From NCBI GenBank assembly GCA_014526335.1, contig JACTAT010000006.1, positions 4,471,202-4,535,201 of the forward strand: a DNA stretch of 64,000 nt. Direction: 5' to 3'. How positions within the stretch are numbered: position 1 is the stretch's first letter; each line of letters opens with the position of its first letter. Shown here one piece after another: positions 11,601-22,175 of this stretch. The DNA comes from Chrysaora quinquecirrha. Its lineage: Eukaryota > Cnidaria > Scyphozoa > Semaeostomeae > Pelagiidae. A program made the position numbers and the translations under genes. A model generated the notes under the pieces. That model was given only the letters and a program-made list of their open reading frames with translations, was not told the DNA's origin and searched no databases.

Positions 11601-14600
11601 AATTAAGGACCTTGGGTACTTTTTTGAAAATCTGTCTCAAAGAGGAACAATTGTTTGAAAATCTACGAATTAACCATAAAGTTCTGACTAAAAGTATGTA
11701 TCACAGCAACTAGTAAAAGGTTTATATTGATAACTCCCATCAAGAGCTTGCATTTATACTATTTAACGGATGTCAGGGACCAAACCGATAGGCGACTCAA
11801 TATTAAGGGAAGGGCGCTTATTCGAGGGAGGGCCCTTATTCGAGGAAGTACGGTAGCTTCTTTTGTAAACGATCAAACATTGTTGGTCAAACATTTGCTA
11901 ATTTGCTAATCAAGCAAAATGCTTGACCACTTGGCAACATCGCCAAACATCCACACCCAACATTTTTTCTTGATACAAGCAAAAATGTTTTTGAGTTTTT
12001 CAAAAACATTGCCCAGCGAGTTCTTCTTGTCAAGCAATGTTTTGTGATGTGGCCGGACGGTCAAACATTGCTTGTAAAGCAAATATCAAATATTTGACCA
12101 ACCATGTTTGACCGTTTGGCCATGGTTGACAACAATACAGGTAACTAGGGACCCCTGAACTGCATTCTTATCCACTCTTAAATCAGTGAACCTCTCCCTT
12201 AAGCAAAACGTAAGTTAATATCCGTACCTTTTGAATTCATCCACAAAAATATCAACAAGAACCTCATCGAAGGTTTCTCCACCAAGATTTTGATCGACGG
12301 CGTACGAGATAACACGATACATTCCGCAATTCACTTCAACCAGAGTAGTATCTACTGATGTCCCACCAATGCGAAAAACCAGGACAATGCTGCAATCAAT
12401 AAACGAAATTTTGCCAAAAATTACAGTCTAAAACAGGAGTATTTGGAATATGGGATATTTCCAGAAAAAATCAATGGACCAAATTTTGCAATAATTGTAG
12501 ACAAGGTTAAATTGTCTTTTTTTGTAGAAATTTGGGATAAAAGGGAAATATTCTAAGAGAACCTAAAGGGGAAATGGGATATGTTTAGGAAAATTGTTAG
12601 GGATATTGGACATTTGGACCCCCAAGAAAAAGATAAAGGTAAAAGATAAAGGTAAAGGTCATGGCTTTTATATGGCGCAGTTATCTATCACTGGACATAT
12701 TCAGCAGTGCTTTACAACTACTTACCCCCCTTAGCTCAGGCCATCTTTTCTTTTTCCATTGTTTTGCTGTACTCTCTGTGGAGTATATATCAACTCACGT
12801 GCAGCCATACAGTCAGCGCTACGAGGGTTTTTTGGCCTTCATTACTAAGGTACCAATTTTACACCTTGGTGCGGTGTCACAGAAAGCAAGGTTTTTTACG
12901 CCTTGTAAATTTGTGCTTCCTAGTCAGGATTTGAACCACAGACCTTGAGCTCAAATGGCGCAAGTGCTAACCACTACGCTACGCCGCTCTCCTCAAGATG
13001 AGATGAGAAGATGAGAGAAAGAGAAAGAAAACAAGCTCTTTTTGCAAGACCTGAAAATAAAAACAAACTTTTATCCGCATCATCTCCTTCTGATCTTTTC
13101 TATTGTTTTTTGCAGGAGATAGACCAACATAGAGGTGCAACGTACCCAGAGAAAAGGTTTAGCCACCGAGACCTTCGGTACCAAGCCGCTCACTTCGTTA
13201 GATGGCTGCTCAAACTGTAGCGAATCGTGAATCAGTGCAGGGAATTAATGTGGTTGTTGGTCCAAATCTTATCAGGGGAAACTGTAACTCGTGTAATAAG
13301 TCTGTAAGCAGCAGAGGTAGAATAAGCGATTATCTTTTCTTATTACCTGTTAAGATTAGGGTCATCTTGTCCAACACCTGAAAAAATCGAAATGAGCAAT
13401 AAAATGAAAGTAAAGTAAGGGTTAGGAAACTAAAAGCATATATAAAAGTGCTCCATACGTTAAAGCAACAGCGAGAGACAAGGAGACGGGTGTAGCTACA
13501 GATATCCCATTGACAAAGAATTAATTAAATGAAGCAAGGTGTTGCATACCATAGGCAAGTAATGCAGCTGCAGGTTCAGATATGACTCTTAAGACGTTAA
13601 AACCAGCATCTTCGCACGCTTCACTAGAATACAACAACAAAATGAATTACAACAAAATGAATTACCTTCGTCATCTCACGCTGAAAAAAATATGATAAAT
13701 CAAGGCAAGACGCTTGTGGCCGAACCAATCGGAGAAAGCTGCTAGATCTTAACTGGAGCGACTGTGACACATAAAGCAGCTCTCGGATATGATAGGCGAG
13801 CATCTGACTTTCAAGATGGGTATGTTGGATATGGTTGCAAGACGTAGAGTGGACTAGAGTGGTTTTGTCACGTTACGAGGCAATGAAGGCTTATAAATGT
13901 TGTCCCTCTAGAACCACGCCGTTCATCCAAAAACCAGCTGGATCGACAATATCAAACATTGCTGACGAAAAACAAAACAGGATGACAGCCCACCGTTGCG
14001 TTCGATGATGATAGCGAGAAATGACACCACGTCACATTGAAGAACAAAATTAATGGCCTGAGACACTAATACAACAAATCGTTATTTTTATCTATTCTCA
14101 CCTGAGATCAATTCGTTGCTTTTCTGTAAACCATGTTGGTACAGCAAGAACAGTATCCTCCAAGTCAGCACCACCAACCGATTCTGCATTTTCTATGAAG
14201 AGAAAAGACATTGCCATTGATAGCTAAACATTAACACACCCAGTTAAAAGTCGCACTGGGTTCACAGATAATAAAAAGTGCAACTTCTATCGTAATTTGC
14301 TCAGTTTAAAAAAAAACCTTTCCAAAACATTTCGTACTACTATATTAGAGGGACCCTTTCCTTTATGGTTTAGGTAAGATATAGTTATTAAAATAAGTTG
14401 TTTCATTTAGAAGAAAAAGCATAGGATACTATTAAGAGAAGAATCAAATTCGTTTGGGGATCTTGAGCTGCAATTGAAAGGATGAAGCAAAAAGTCCAAA
14501 CAGAGGAATAAAGAATAGAATCCATAAGATTCAATAAATAGTAGAGTAAACAAGGACATACTTATAAAGAAAGTACATAAAGGTATTAGAATAAATACAT

Positions 14601-16648
14601 AGTTTGTTGACACATTACATTTCTTTCCCTTGAATACAAGTCTTTTGAATTAATTTTTAGCTTTGGCACTGTTCATGCATTATCAAAATTAATTGCATAT
14701 TACCACAGAAAAGCTATTAGCTTCCAGCCTGCTCACATAGAAGATTCAGCCTTTGAACATCCATTAAACCAAGAAAGTTCCATTTTAGTTTTTGGTGCAA
14801 AATCACTCCACAATGAATGGGAGCTGGTTTAACATTGTGGATGGTTTTTAATGACAACAATAAAATAACCCCAAAGCAAGAAAAGTCCTGAACAAAGGGA
14901 AAAGAAAAGGGATGGCTAGTTACATTCAAGCACATGAACTGTATTCTTGACTTAACTGAAGAGCCACGAAGCATTTGAAGCTTATGCGATAGTTTTCCAG
15001 CTTTATTTTCAGCATATTAGTGAACATACCTAAAAGTTTTGTAAGAACGAATAAGGCTGCTTCATTTGGAGTTACTGTGACCTCTGTGTCATCAAAGCTG
15101 ACTTTAAAATTTGGACAGTCATTCTGAATGAAAATCTAAAAAAGCAACAGACAGTTTTACAACTTCTTATATGTCCTTGCACTTCTGATACTGAACTTGT
15201 ATATAAAAGAAAATCCCTTGCATATACAGTATATAGAATAAAAGAATGAAATCAGAAAAATGTAATTTGAAATTGGTCATTACTTCACAGTGGCACCTCT
15301 TCTGCAGATTTTTCAAGTAGGAGTCTTCAAGATGGCTAGTAGATAAAATGAAGTAGATAATATATTATAGAATTAGAATGAAATAAAGTTTAAATTACAT
15401 AGTTACAAATTCAGCGATACAAAGGTTACAACTGATGCATGAATCTGTATGCAAAATGACAGGCATATGCATTATATTTTTATGCTTGATATGGGGGAAC
15501 AAGGGGCATATGTCTAGAAATATTTAATAGATTTAATGCCCTTTTCTCTCATATACAGTAAGTCCATCTTTCATGAATGCAACCATTTGGTTTAATAAGT
15601 ATCATAAAATTATGTCCTTCCAAGTTTTTGATGCTTTGGCACACCTTTGCAACTTATTGAGAATAAAGAACTAACATTTTTTACCTGGTTCCAATAACAA
15701 ATTTGATAAAGTTGATGACAGACTGAGGGCATCTGACAGCCAGATGTTTTGCAGGGAACCCAATGATCTAAGACAACAAAAAAGATATTCTTTTAAATTT
15801 CTTTCACTGAAAGATGACACCTGCATCAGTGCTACAGAAATCAACAATATGATGTGGGGCAGAGCATGGTGGAGTTTATGGGGGGCTTACTTGTTTTGGG
15901 TCTCCAAACTGACGATGATTGCTACCAGACTGGAAAGTTTGATTTTAGCACGGGCAAGTTGTAAAGGCCTAAATTTGCTGTGCATTGTTTTGTGTGTTGA
16001 AAAAACAATAGAAAGGTCATGTGACCTATTGTTCTTCTATTGTTTATGCCAACTGCGCGGCCAATTTTAAAAAACCAGAACAGAGCTGAGCAGGCAAAAA
16101 TTATGTGCCACCAAAAAGGCCCTGATCAATTGAATTTTATTGATTCCATCAACCCAAACCATAACCTTGCTGTATGACACCACCACTAGAGGGTACAATC
16201 CTTGTCCTTTACATCCTTGGTATAAATGATGCTTTCTTATAAAAAAGCACCTTTTTAGCTCCAAATGTTAGGTATTGAAGAAGAAAGATCATCACCTTTT
16301 CAGCACCAGTGTAGCCAACACTTGTTGCTGTTACTCGCTCCCCAGTCTCATTGGAAACAACATCCATTCGACCATCCTGCAAACCAAAAAAGCTATGAGA
16401 ACAAACGCCAGTGAGGGGTCATTTTAGTATCATTCAATGTGCACGCAAGAAGGCATTTTAAATTTAGGCCCAAAATTTTAAGAACTTAGAATAGCAACAA
16501 AGCGGGTTAAAATAAGCAATCAAGTTAATTCAAACTGTGTAATGGGATCATAAATATTTATATATCAAATCATATTTGGAATCGTGCTTACTTTTAAGAC
16601 AGCAATCACCGAATTTGTGTTGCCAAAATGAATCCCTGCGACCGCCAT
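5626..16648 (-). CDS. HSPA14: Heat shock protein 70 family member 14 (Hsp70-like, SSZ-type)
   Basis: About 17 coding exons with consistent GT/AG borders and phases. From 5' to 3': 16648-16592, 16376-16296, 15767-15685, 15335-15284, 15135-15030, 14192-14102, 13623-13550, 13377-13347, 12389-12228, 10799-10644, 10395-10293, 9887-9759, 8655-8569, 7817-7719, 7272-7201, 6099-6041. A tentative last exon is 5659-5626. The first 16 exons sum to about 480 residues (human about 509). The start MAVAGIHFGNTNSVIAVLK is the first nucleotide-binding loop. Exon 9 carries the second phosphate loop ('VFRIGGTS') and exon 12 the adenosine motif ('VILVGGSTKIPKI'). Exons 13-16 resemble the short substrate-binding part of HSPA14. 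In the family this atypical Hsp70 pairs with an Hsp40 (MPP11/DNAJC2) as the ribosome-associated complex acting on nascent chains. Exons 1-2 and the upstream DNA also exist as a second copy (see 20440-20792). The last exon ends about 17 residues earlier than expected and is uncertain. Confidence 0.9.
6783..6836. repeat. Long near-perfect hairpin inside a larger inverted/tandem element
   Basis: Arms 6783-6807 and 6812-6836 pair over 25 bases with two mismatches around the 4-base loop ggaa. The core is 'agactatatggaat' against 'attccatatagtct'. Outside it, 'gcgtcgta' (6741-6748) pairs with 'tacgacgc' (6837-6844). The left arm is repeated once more directly at about 6873-6899. It lies in HSPA14 intron 15 and resembles a MITE remnant. 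Confidence 0.7.
8190..8534. mobile_element. MITE-like element, 'CAAACATTG' family (two adjoining copies)
   Basis: The left end 'ggccctggccaaacgatcaaacattg' is mirrored at about 8405-8430 by 'aatgtttgatcgtctggtcagg'. A second right-end-like copy finishes at about 8534. The inside repeats 'aaacatt' and 'tttgctt' words in both directions. Related copies occur at about 8040-8070, 11866-12131, 19911-20144, 24060-24294, 25905-26130, 30768-30848, 34218-34320 and 37364-37805. None has coding capacity. Confidence 0.7.
8905..9095. mobile_element. MITE-like element, 'GTGTAAACG' family
   Basis: The words 'cgttttcatttc', 'gtaccgttttca' and 'cagtgtaaacg' (or its reverse 'cgtttacactg') recur in both orientations. 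Examples are 'ccgtttacactgaaacg' near 8936 and 'cgtttcagtgtaaacg' near 9015, with 'agtgtaaacgggg' at the end. The self-complementary plan is typical of a non-autonomous DNA transposon. It lies in HSPA14 intron 12. Confidence 0.5.
9311..9607 (-). mobile_element. tRNA-derived SINE, family 3, with a 'gcaagcga' tail repeat
   Basis: On the minus strand it begins with the tRNA-like 'gaggtggccaaatggtcagg' (A-box-like) and has 'cttgggctcaagtctcg' (B-box-like) about 35 bases on. The distal part ends in a short tandem of 'gagcaagc' units at 9311-9363. No second copy is obvious in this window, so the SINE call rests on the promoter-like boxes. Confidence 0.5.
9941..10045 (+). mobile_element. tRNA-derived SINE fragment, family 1
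   Basis: Contains 'ggcgtcgtggtcttatccag' followed by 'ggtgtcagaagctgaagg' and a good B box, 'cgcggttcgagcc', then 'gccacggtagcgtcacagtc'. This is the cleanest of the three family-1 copies. It is in HSPA14 intron 11, antisense to the gene. Confidence 0.6.
11020..11450. repeat. Degenerate tandem repeat, about 30-36 bp
   Basis: Units of the type 'gctgacgaatacagttcgaaatga' recur about ten times with substitutions. It lies in HSPA14 intron 9. The open frames across it are by-products. Confidence 0.7.
11866..12131. mobile_element. MITE-like element, 'CAAACATTG' family
   Basis: Opens with 'aaacgatcaaacattgttgg' and closes with 'catgtttgaccgtttggcca', a near inverted repeat. The internal 'caagcaatgttttgtgatgt' and 'ggccggacggtcaaacattg' words match the other copies. 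It is in HSPA14 intron 9. Confidence 0.7.
12661..12992 (-). mobile_element. tRNA-derived SINE, family 2
   Basis: Read on the minus strand, the head is 'ggcgtagcgtagtggttagc' (A box) followed by 'ctgtggttcaaatcctga' (B box), then 'aaggcgtaaaaaaccttgc'. The same succession occurs on the plus strand at about 28186-28480 and 48416-48700. The body beyond the head is diverged, so the 3' limit is approximate. Confidence 0.65.
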
Positions 16649-16913
16649 TTTTCCTCCGTTCACATGCAGTCTCCAGTTCATATCGAGGTTATGCTGCTTG
16701 GTGCTGCAAAGTTAGTTTAAGTCAGGGAGCTTATTGAACTATATATAGTTTTACAAGCTCCCTGGTTTAAGTTTACCAGTTTGCCCCCCTCCCCTGCGGA
16801 ACTATAAGGTACAGGGATAAGGTGTGGTTTAACAGTGGCAGATATAAGGGGTATAATACTGTTAATGTAAAGTGGTAATGGCATTGCATGCAGTAAATCA
16901 GTAGTTCTATTCT

Positions 16914-17075
16914 TACCCTGGGTACCAGAGCCCAAAATATAAAATAACTTAAAAAAAAAATAAAAAGAGAAATAAGAAAACAAATAGTCTCTTCCTCTCT
17001 TCCTTCCCCCTCTTTTCATATTTTTATTTTATTTTATTAATAAGTGTTCTATTTTTGGCTCTGGAACCCAGGGTA
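16914..17075. mobile_element. 162-bp MITE with 9-bp target-site duplication (copy A)
   Basis: The terminal inverted repeats are 'taccctgggtaccagagcc' at the left and 'ggctctggaacccagggta' at the right, pairing with one mismatch. The perfect 9-base direct repeat 'ttctattct' flanks both sides (16905-16913 and 17076-17084). The inside is AT-rich with no coding frame. A 9-bp duplication is typical of Mutator-like (MULE) elements. It lies between the HSPA14 start and the NUP205 3' end, and a duplicate is at 21058-21218. Confidence 0.85.
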
Positions 17076-18956
17076 TTCTATTCTATAAGACATGTGCGTG
17101 TCTAGCAGCACAAGCATACATAGCCCCATGAATGCACATACCTATTAGGTATTTTGGTATATAGAAGCATAGGCAAACATGGCTCTTATGTTGTGAAGAT
17201 TGTAGAGACGGTGGAGAGATACATAGTACTACAGGCATTCTTGGCCCCAAATGAAGTGATGATGGAGAACAGGCAAATCTATGAGCTTCAGCGAAATGTC
17301 AGAATGACCACACAATGACCTATACTACCCTGGGGAAACACACAGACAGGCAAAATTACGTAGAATGGACTAACGCACAAAACACTGCATCTTCAGCTCT
17401 GAAATAAAGCAAGGATTTTAGGAAAAGATCATACAAAAACTCTGGTTGTGTTGCGTAAAATAATTTTTATCATTTAATACCCTACAAAACAAGAATATGC
17501 AAGATACAGCATTAAACAACAACAAAAAAAATAGACGGGCAAATTTGCTGATAAATCAAATACAGACAACTGAAAATTAAAGCTAAGAAGAAATCTTTCA
17601 CGTTACGTTCTTTCAATTTAATCCTTTTATTTAATGCAAAATTTAATGCTATCTATCATTGAAAAGTTTGTGCTCCTTTGCAGATTTTCGCTGGTATGAA
17701 AAACGCGTTCAAATCATTCAGGCTCCACAGCAAAATAAAGGATATTTAACAAACCATGCAGAAAGTGAAGGTATTGAGGTAGTGACAGGAGTGGGCATTC
17801 TACAAACACTGATGTTTGCACTACACGTACAAAAACTTGCATCACAAAATTTAAACAGTTGTACTCTGTTTTTAATGTTTCTTCAGTATCTTAAAATACA
17901 GTATTAATTCTGTTTTTCTCTTGCATGTCGATAAGATAAGCCAAACAATTTCTTCAATTATGGCACGGCCTCTTCCACACGAAAGCCTCTGATTCAAACC
18001 ATGTGAAATGTAGCTGATATTCCTTATTCCTATGAAGTAGCATGTAGCTTGACAAGCCCTTGAATCCTTCTTACCATGGCAGATATAAAGCTTTTTCGAG
18101 ATAGACTTTTCCCATAAACCTGTAAAGAGAAAAGCAGCTTTTAAAAGTAAGAAATAAATAAAATTTGCATAAAAGGACAAGTACATATGACACAATGCTC
18201 TAATCTTCCTTAAGAAAAGACAGACACCTCTTTTCGTCACTGGGTCTTTGTTGCTGGTCACTTTTGTAATATTTGAAAGAGCTTAGGCCATAAATTTTTA
18301 CAAAAGTTGCCCTGATCCGATCATTGACTTTTCACTTTTTCGGGTTAGTTACGTTGTTTCGTAATAATTGTGGGGTAAATGCTTTCTCCAGCGGATTTCC
18401 CCACTTCAAGATTTACCAACTTTATTACGAATTTAGAAGTACGCTGCCTTTAAGCGACCCAATCAGCAACTCAGGACTACAATCAGTTCAGAGAGATGTT
18501 ACTCATTACTTAGCTAGAGAATTAAAAGTACTGATTTCTTACTTGCTCCGTTTCAAGCACCTTCTTCATTAATTTGTCTGTCAGTACTGATTTGGCTTCC
18601 ATTTGTAACTACAATGAAGAAGAAAAGCTAAACAGCGACATGTAAGCTACTAAGATTGATTTCCATCTAGGTAAAAATGTAAAGAAATTGTCTAGAATTC
18701 TAAAAAGAAAAAAATCGTCTTTAGCAGACGATAACAACGACTCAGGTAAAAAGTCTAAAAATCATATAGTCTAGCATAGCCTTAGCTACCAGCAGACGAA
18801 ATAAATCTCTTAGCACGGTTCCGAAACTGCAACAACTTCCTCCAACAACGCCAACAATCTCACTGCCGTTTTCCACATAGTGGCGCGTTATGGAGGAGCG
18901 GTAACTGCAATGAATGTAACAAGTCTTGTAACAATCTCCCACTCGAGAGGAGCAGA

Positions 18957-19094
18957 CTTATTACCTGAGTCCCAGTTATCGCTCATGAATCCGAGGCTAA
19001 TACTTAAATGAGATCGATCGCTCAAACTGGAGTTAATTTTAGTGTCAATCAGCTTAATTCAATAGCGATAACTACGACTCAGGTAATAAGTCTA
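18957..19094. mobile_element. Short inverted-repeat element, 'AATAGCGATAACTACGACTC' family (copy A)
   Basis: The left arm 'gacttattacctgagtcccagttatcgct' is the near reverse complement of the right arm 'agcgataactacgactcagg' plus 'taataagtct'. The same terminal words bound a longer element at 52242-52616. It lies in the intron of the displaced NUP205 tail and is repeated in copy B at about 23094-23231. Confidence 0.6.
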
Positions 19095-19910
19095 AGGGAG
19101 GAACAATTCTTTAAGCATACCTGTCTAATTTCTGCCTTTGTTACGCCGTGTTTCCCAATATTTAAAGAAGGGCTTTCTTTTGATCGGTTACCAAATGATG
19201 AGTCCAACCGCGACGAGATATCTAGAAAAAAATGATGGCAGAAGATCATTTAGTAGATCTCCGAAATTTTAAGCGGTAGGCAAATAGATGTATTAAGACT
19301 ACGAATAGGCATCGGCGACGCTGGGTGGTTACGGCATTCGGCTTATGACTGATAGGTACCGGGGTAGAATCGCAATTATAAGTTCAGGGGCACAAGCTGA
19401 AGGTCTACGTTAGCTGTAAAAGCTAAATAGATCCCTGACCTGCGTTCATTAAGTGAATAGGTAAGAGTTGTGGAATATCAGTCTTCAGGCACAAAATGCA
19501 GGTCCAAATCAACTGTTTAGCTGCCAAGAATTAATGACTTGCTTTACTTAAAGATTGGTTAAGCCTGCTCCTAACTGAAAAGGAACTGGTCGCAACAACA
19601 AATATCACGAATAACGTCGTTAGTTCTATCTGTATACCTTGTAGCCTTCTAGCTCTAATGGTTGGCGTTTTCGGTAAATCTAACTGGAATTCATCTGCCT
19701 CCACAGGACTGCAATGTAGAAAATAATACTCTATATGACGCCAAAGAATGTACAAAATATTCTCGATGATTTCTGACAGGAAGTTAAGGAAATATATTCG
19801 GTCAATGCCTGGGTATTTATCAGATGTTCCTTGCTCTATTGCCTTGCCTTCTAATAAAGAAGAAAGACAAAAAATCTTTATATTGTCATGAAAAAGACTC
19901 ACGTCAAGGC

Positions 19911-20144
19911 AAACGATCAAACATGTCAAACATTTGAGATTTGCTTTACAAAGAATGTTTGACGGTTTGGTCACGTTACCAAAAATTGCTCAACGAGGAA
20001 GAATTTGTCGCACAATTTTTTGAAATAGTTCAGAGAAATTAAAAAATGTTTGAGAAAAATTGATTTGCGAAATCGCCAAAAGGTCAAACATTTTCCCTGA
20101 CAAGTAAAATTTCAAATGTTTGACCAACAATGTTTGATTTACAA
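19911..20144. mobile_element. MITE-like element, 'CAAACATTG' family (copy A)
   Basis: Bounded by 'caaacgatcaaacatgtcaa' and 'tttgaccaacaatgtttga', with internal 'aatgtttgacggtttggtcac' and 'cgccaaaaggtcaaacat'. It is followed by a (aaat/gaat)n microsatellite to about 20278. Confidence 0.65.
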
Positions 20145-20278
20145 TATGAAAATAAATAGGGTAGATAGTATTGAGGAAAACTAGAAAAATAAAGAAACCA
20201 ATAAATAAAGAAATAAATAAATACATAAATAGATAAATAAATGAATGAATGAATGAATGAATATATTAATAAATTGAC
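20145..20278. repeat. (AAAT)n/(GAAT)n microsatellite (copy A)
   Basis: Runs of 'ataaataaa' and 'gaatgaatgaatgaat' directly follow the MITE-like element. An identical arrangement occurs in copy B at about 24294-24420. Confidence 0.8.
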
Positions 20279-20439
20279 AAACTTAAAAATTTAATCATTA
20301 ACTTCTCTGTAAATTTTTCTGAAAGGATACGAATATTCAAGCAAGCTTGATCATCATTCAAATCAATCAATGATGCTTTCTTATAAAAAAGCACCTTTTT
20401 AGCTCCAAATGTTAGGTATTGAAGAAGAAAGATCATCAC

Positions 20440-20792
20440 CTTTTCAGCACCAGTGTAGCCAACACTTGTTGCTGTTACTCGCTCCCCAGTCTCATTGGAA
20501 ACAACATCCATTCGACCATCCTGCAAACCAAAAAAGCTATGAGAACAAACGCCAGTGAGGGGTCATTTTAGTATCATTCAATGTGCACGCAAGAAGGCAT
20601 TTTAAATTTAGGCCCAAAATTTTAAGAACTTAGAATAGCAACAAAGCGGGTTAAAATAAGCAATCAAGTTAATTCAAACTGTGTAATGGGATCATAAATA
20701 TTTATATATCAAATCATATTTGGAATCGTGCTTACTTTTAAGACAGCAATCACCGAATTTGTGTTGCCAAAATGAATCCCTGCGACCGCCAT
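20440..20792 (-). pseudogene. Duplicate promoter-proximal end of HSPA14 (exons 1-2, copy B)
   Basis: Exon 1 copy at 20792-20736 (ATG at 20792) and exon 2 copy at 20520-20440, identical to the copy A exons, with the same donor and acceptor sites. The intron after exon 2 is cut at 20369. Both exons end in phase 0, so the exon 2 donor could splice over copy A to HSPA14 exon 3 (15767) and give the same protein. It may therefore be an alternative first-exon unit rather than a dead fragment. Confidence 0.85.
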
Positions 20793-21057
20793 TTTTCCTC
20801 CGTTCACATGCAGTCTCCAGTTCATATCGAGGTTATGCTGCTTGGTGCTGCAAAGTTAGTTTAAGTCAGGGAGCTTATTGAACTATATATAGTTTTACAA
20901 GCTCCCTGGTTTAAGTTTACCAGTTTGCCCCCCTCCCCTGCGGAACTATAAGGTACAGGGATAAGGTGTGGTTTAACAGTGGCAGATATAAGGGGTATAA
21001 TACTGTTAATGTAAAGTGGTAATGGCATTGCATGCAGTAAATCAGTAGTTCTATTCT

Positions 21058-21218
21058 TACCCTGGGTACCAGAGCCCAAAATATAAAATAACTTAAAAAA
21101 AAAATAAAAAGAGAAATAAGAAAACAAATAGTCTCTTCCTCTCTTCCTTCCCCCTCTTTTCATATTTTTATTTTATTTTATTAATAAGTGTTCTATTTTG
21201 GCTCTGGAACCCAGGGTA
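21058..21218. mobile_element. 161-bp MITE (copy B)
   Basis: Duplicate of the 16914-17075 element, one base shorter in a T run, with the same 9-base flanks. It was therefore inserted before the tandem duplication. Confidence 0.85.
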
Positions 21219-22175
21219 TTCTATTCTATAAGACATGTGCGTGTCTAGCAGCACAAGCATACATAGCCCCATGAATGCACATACCTATTAGGTATTTTGG
21301 TATATAGAAGCATAGGCAAACATGGCTCTTATGTTGTGAAGATTGTAGAGACGGTGGAGAGATACATAGTACTACAGGCATTCTTGGCCCCAAATGAAGT
21401 GATGATGGAGAACAGGCAAATCTATGAGCTTCAGCGAAATGTCAGAATGACCACACAATGACCTACTACACTGGGGAAACACACAGACAGGCAAAATTAC
21501 GTAGAATGGACTAACGCGCAAAACACTGCAACTTCAGCTCTGAAATAAAGCAGGGGTTTTAGGAAAAGATCATACAAAAACTCTGGTTGTGTTGCGTAAA
21601 ATAATTTTTATCATTTAATACCCTACAAAACAAGAATATGAAAGGTACAACATTAAACAACAACAAAAAAAATAGACGGGCAAATTTGCTGATAAATCAA
21701 ATACAGACAACTGAAAATTAAAGCTAAGAAGAAATCTTTCACGTTACGTTCTTTCAATTTAATCCTTTTATTTAATGCAAAATTTAATGCTATCTATCAT
21801 TGAAAAGTTTGTGCTCCTTTGCAGATTTTCGCTGGTATGAAAAACGCGTTCAAATCATTCAGGCTCCACAGCAAAATAAAGGATATTTAACAAACCATGC
21901 AGAAAGTGAAGGTATTGAGGTAGTGACAGGAGTGGGCATTCTACAAACACTGATGTTTGCACTACACGAAAAACTTGCATCACAAAATTTAAACAGTTGT
22001 ATTCTGTTTTTAATGTTTCTTCAGTATCTTAAAATACAGTACTGCAGAAATTAATTCTTTTTTCTCTTGCATGTCGATAAGATAAGCCAAACAATTTCTT
22101 CAATTATGGCACGGCCTCTTCCACACGAAAGCCTCTGATTCAAACCATGTGAAATGTAGCTGATATTCCTTATTC

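Larger units (their letters stand above)
16225..20368. repeat. Tandem duplication, left copy (A), 4144 bp
   Basis: This block matches 20369-24517 from end to end at an offset of 4144-4149. It starts inside HSPA14 intron 2 (at 'aatgatgctttc') and ends inside a NUP205 coding exon (at 'caaatcaatcaa'). The sequences at the left edge, the central junction and the right edge share only 'aat', so the junction has about 3 bases of microhomology. It contains the HSPA14 exons 1-2 that are contiguous with the rest of HSPA14, plus a displaced copy of the NUP205 3' exons. Confidence 0.95.
18030..20368 (-). pseudogene. Displaced 5'-truncated copy of the NUP205 3' exons (copy A)
   Basis: Contains the 3' piece of a NUP205 exon (20368-20331, cut by the duplication junction) and four complete terminal exons: 19772-19638, 19221-19121, 18608-18543 and 18119-18030. 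These are the same lengths as in copy B (135, 101, 66 and 90 bases). All remain open, with intact splice sites and the same TAG stop. Encoded segments include 'LYILWRHIEYYFLHC', 'LQMEAKSVLTDKLMKKVL' and 'SAMVRRIQGLVKLH'. It has no promoter or start, so it is probably a dead fragment. It could still serve as an alternative 3' end of NUP205, or be trapped by transcripts from the HSPA14 promoter in copy B. Confidence 0.85.

Noticed and set aside
12920..12992. A tRNA gene
   Set aside because: A and B boxes are present, but there is no good acceptor stem and the same head with a shared body occurs elsewhere, so it is a SINE.
16717..17019. 100-codon minus-strand frame, also present identically at 20861-21163
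   Set aside because: It runs through the AT-rich MITE and its flank. Its repetition is explained by the tandem duplication, not by a conserved gene.
18030..18261. Long alternative open frame over the displaced NUP205 last exon, and an apparent early stop in one frame of copy A or B
   Set aside because: The true frame is fixed by intron phase and by family-like sequence ('VYGKSLSRKSFISAMVRRIQ' in copy A). In that frame both copies are open to the same TAG.
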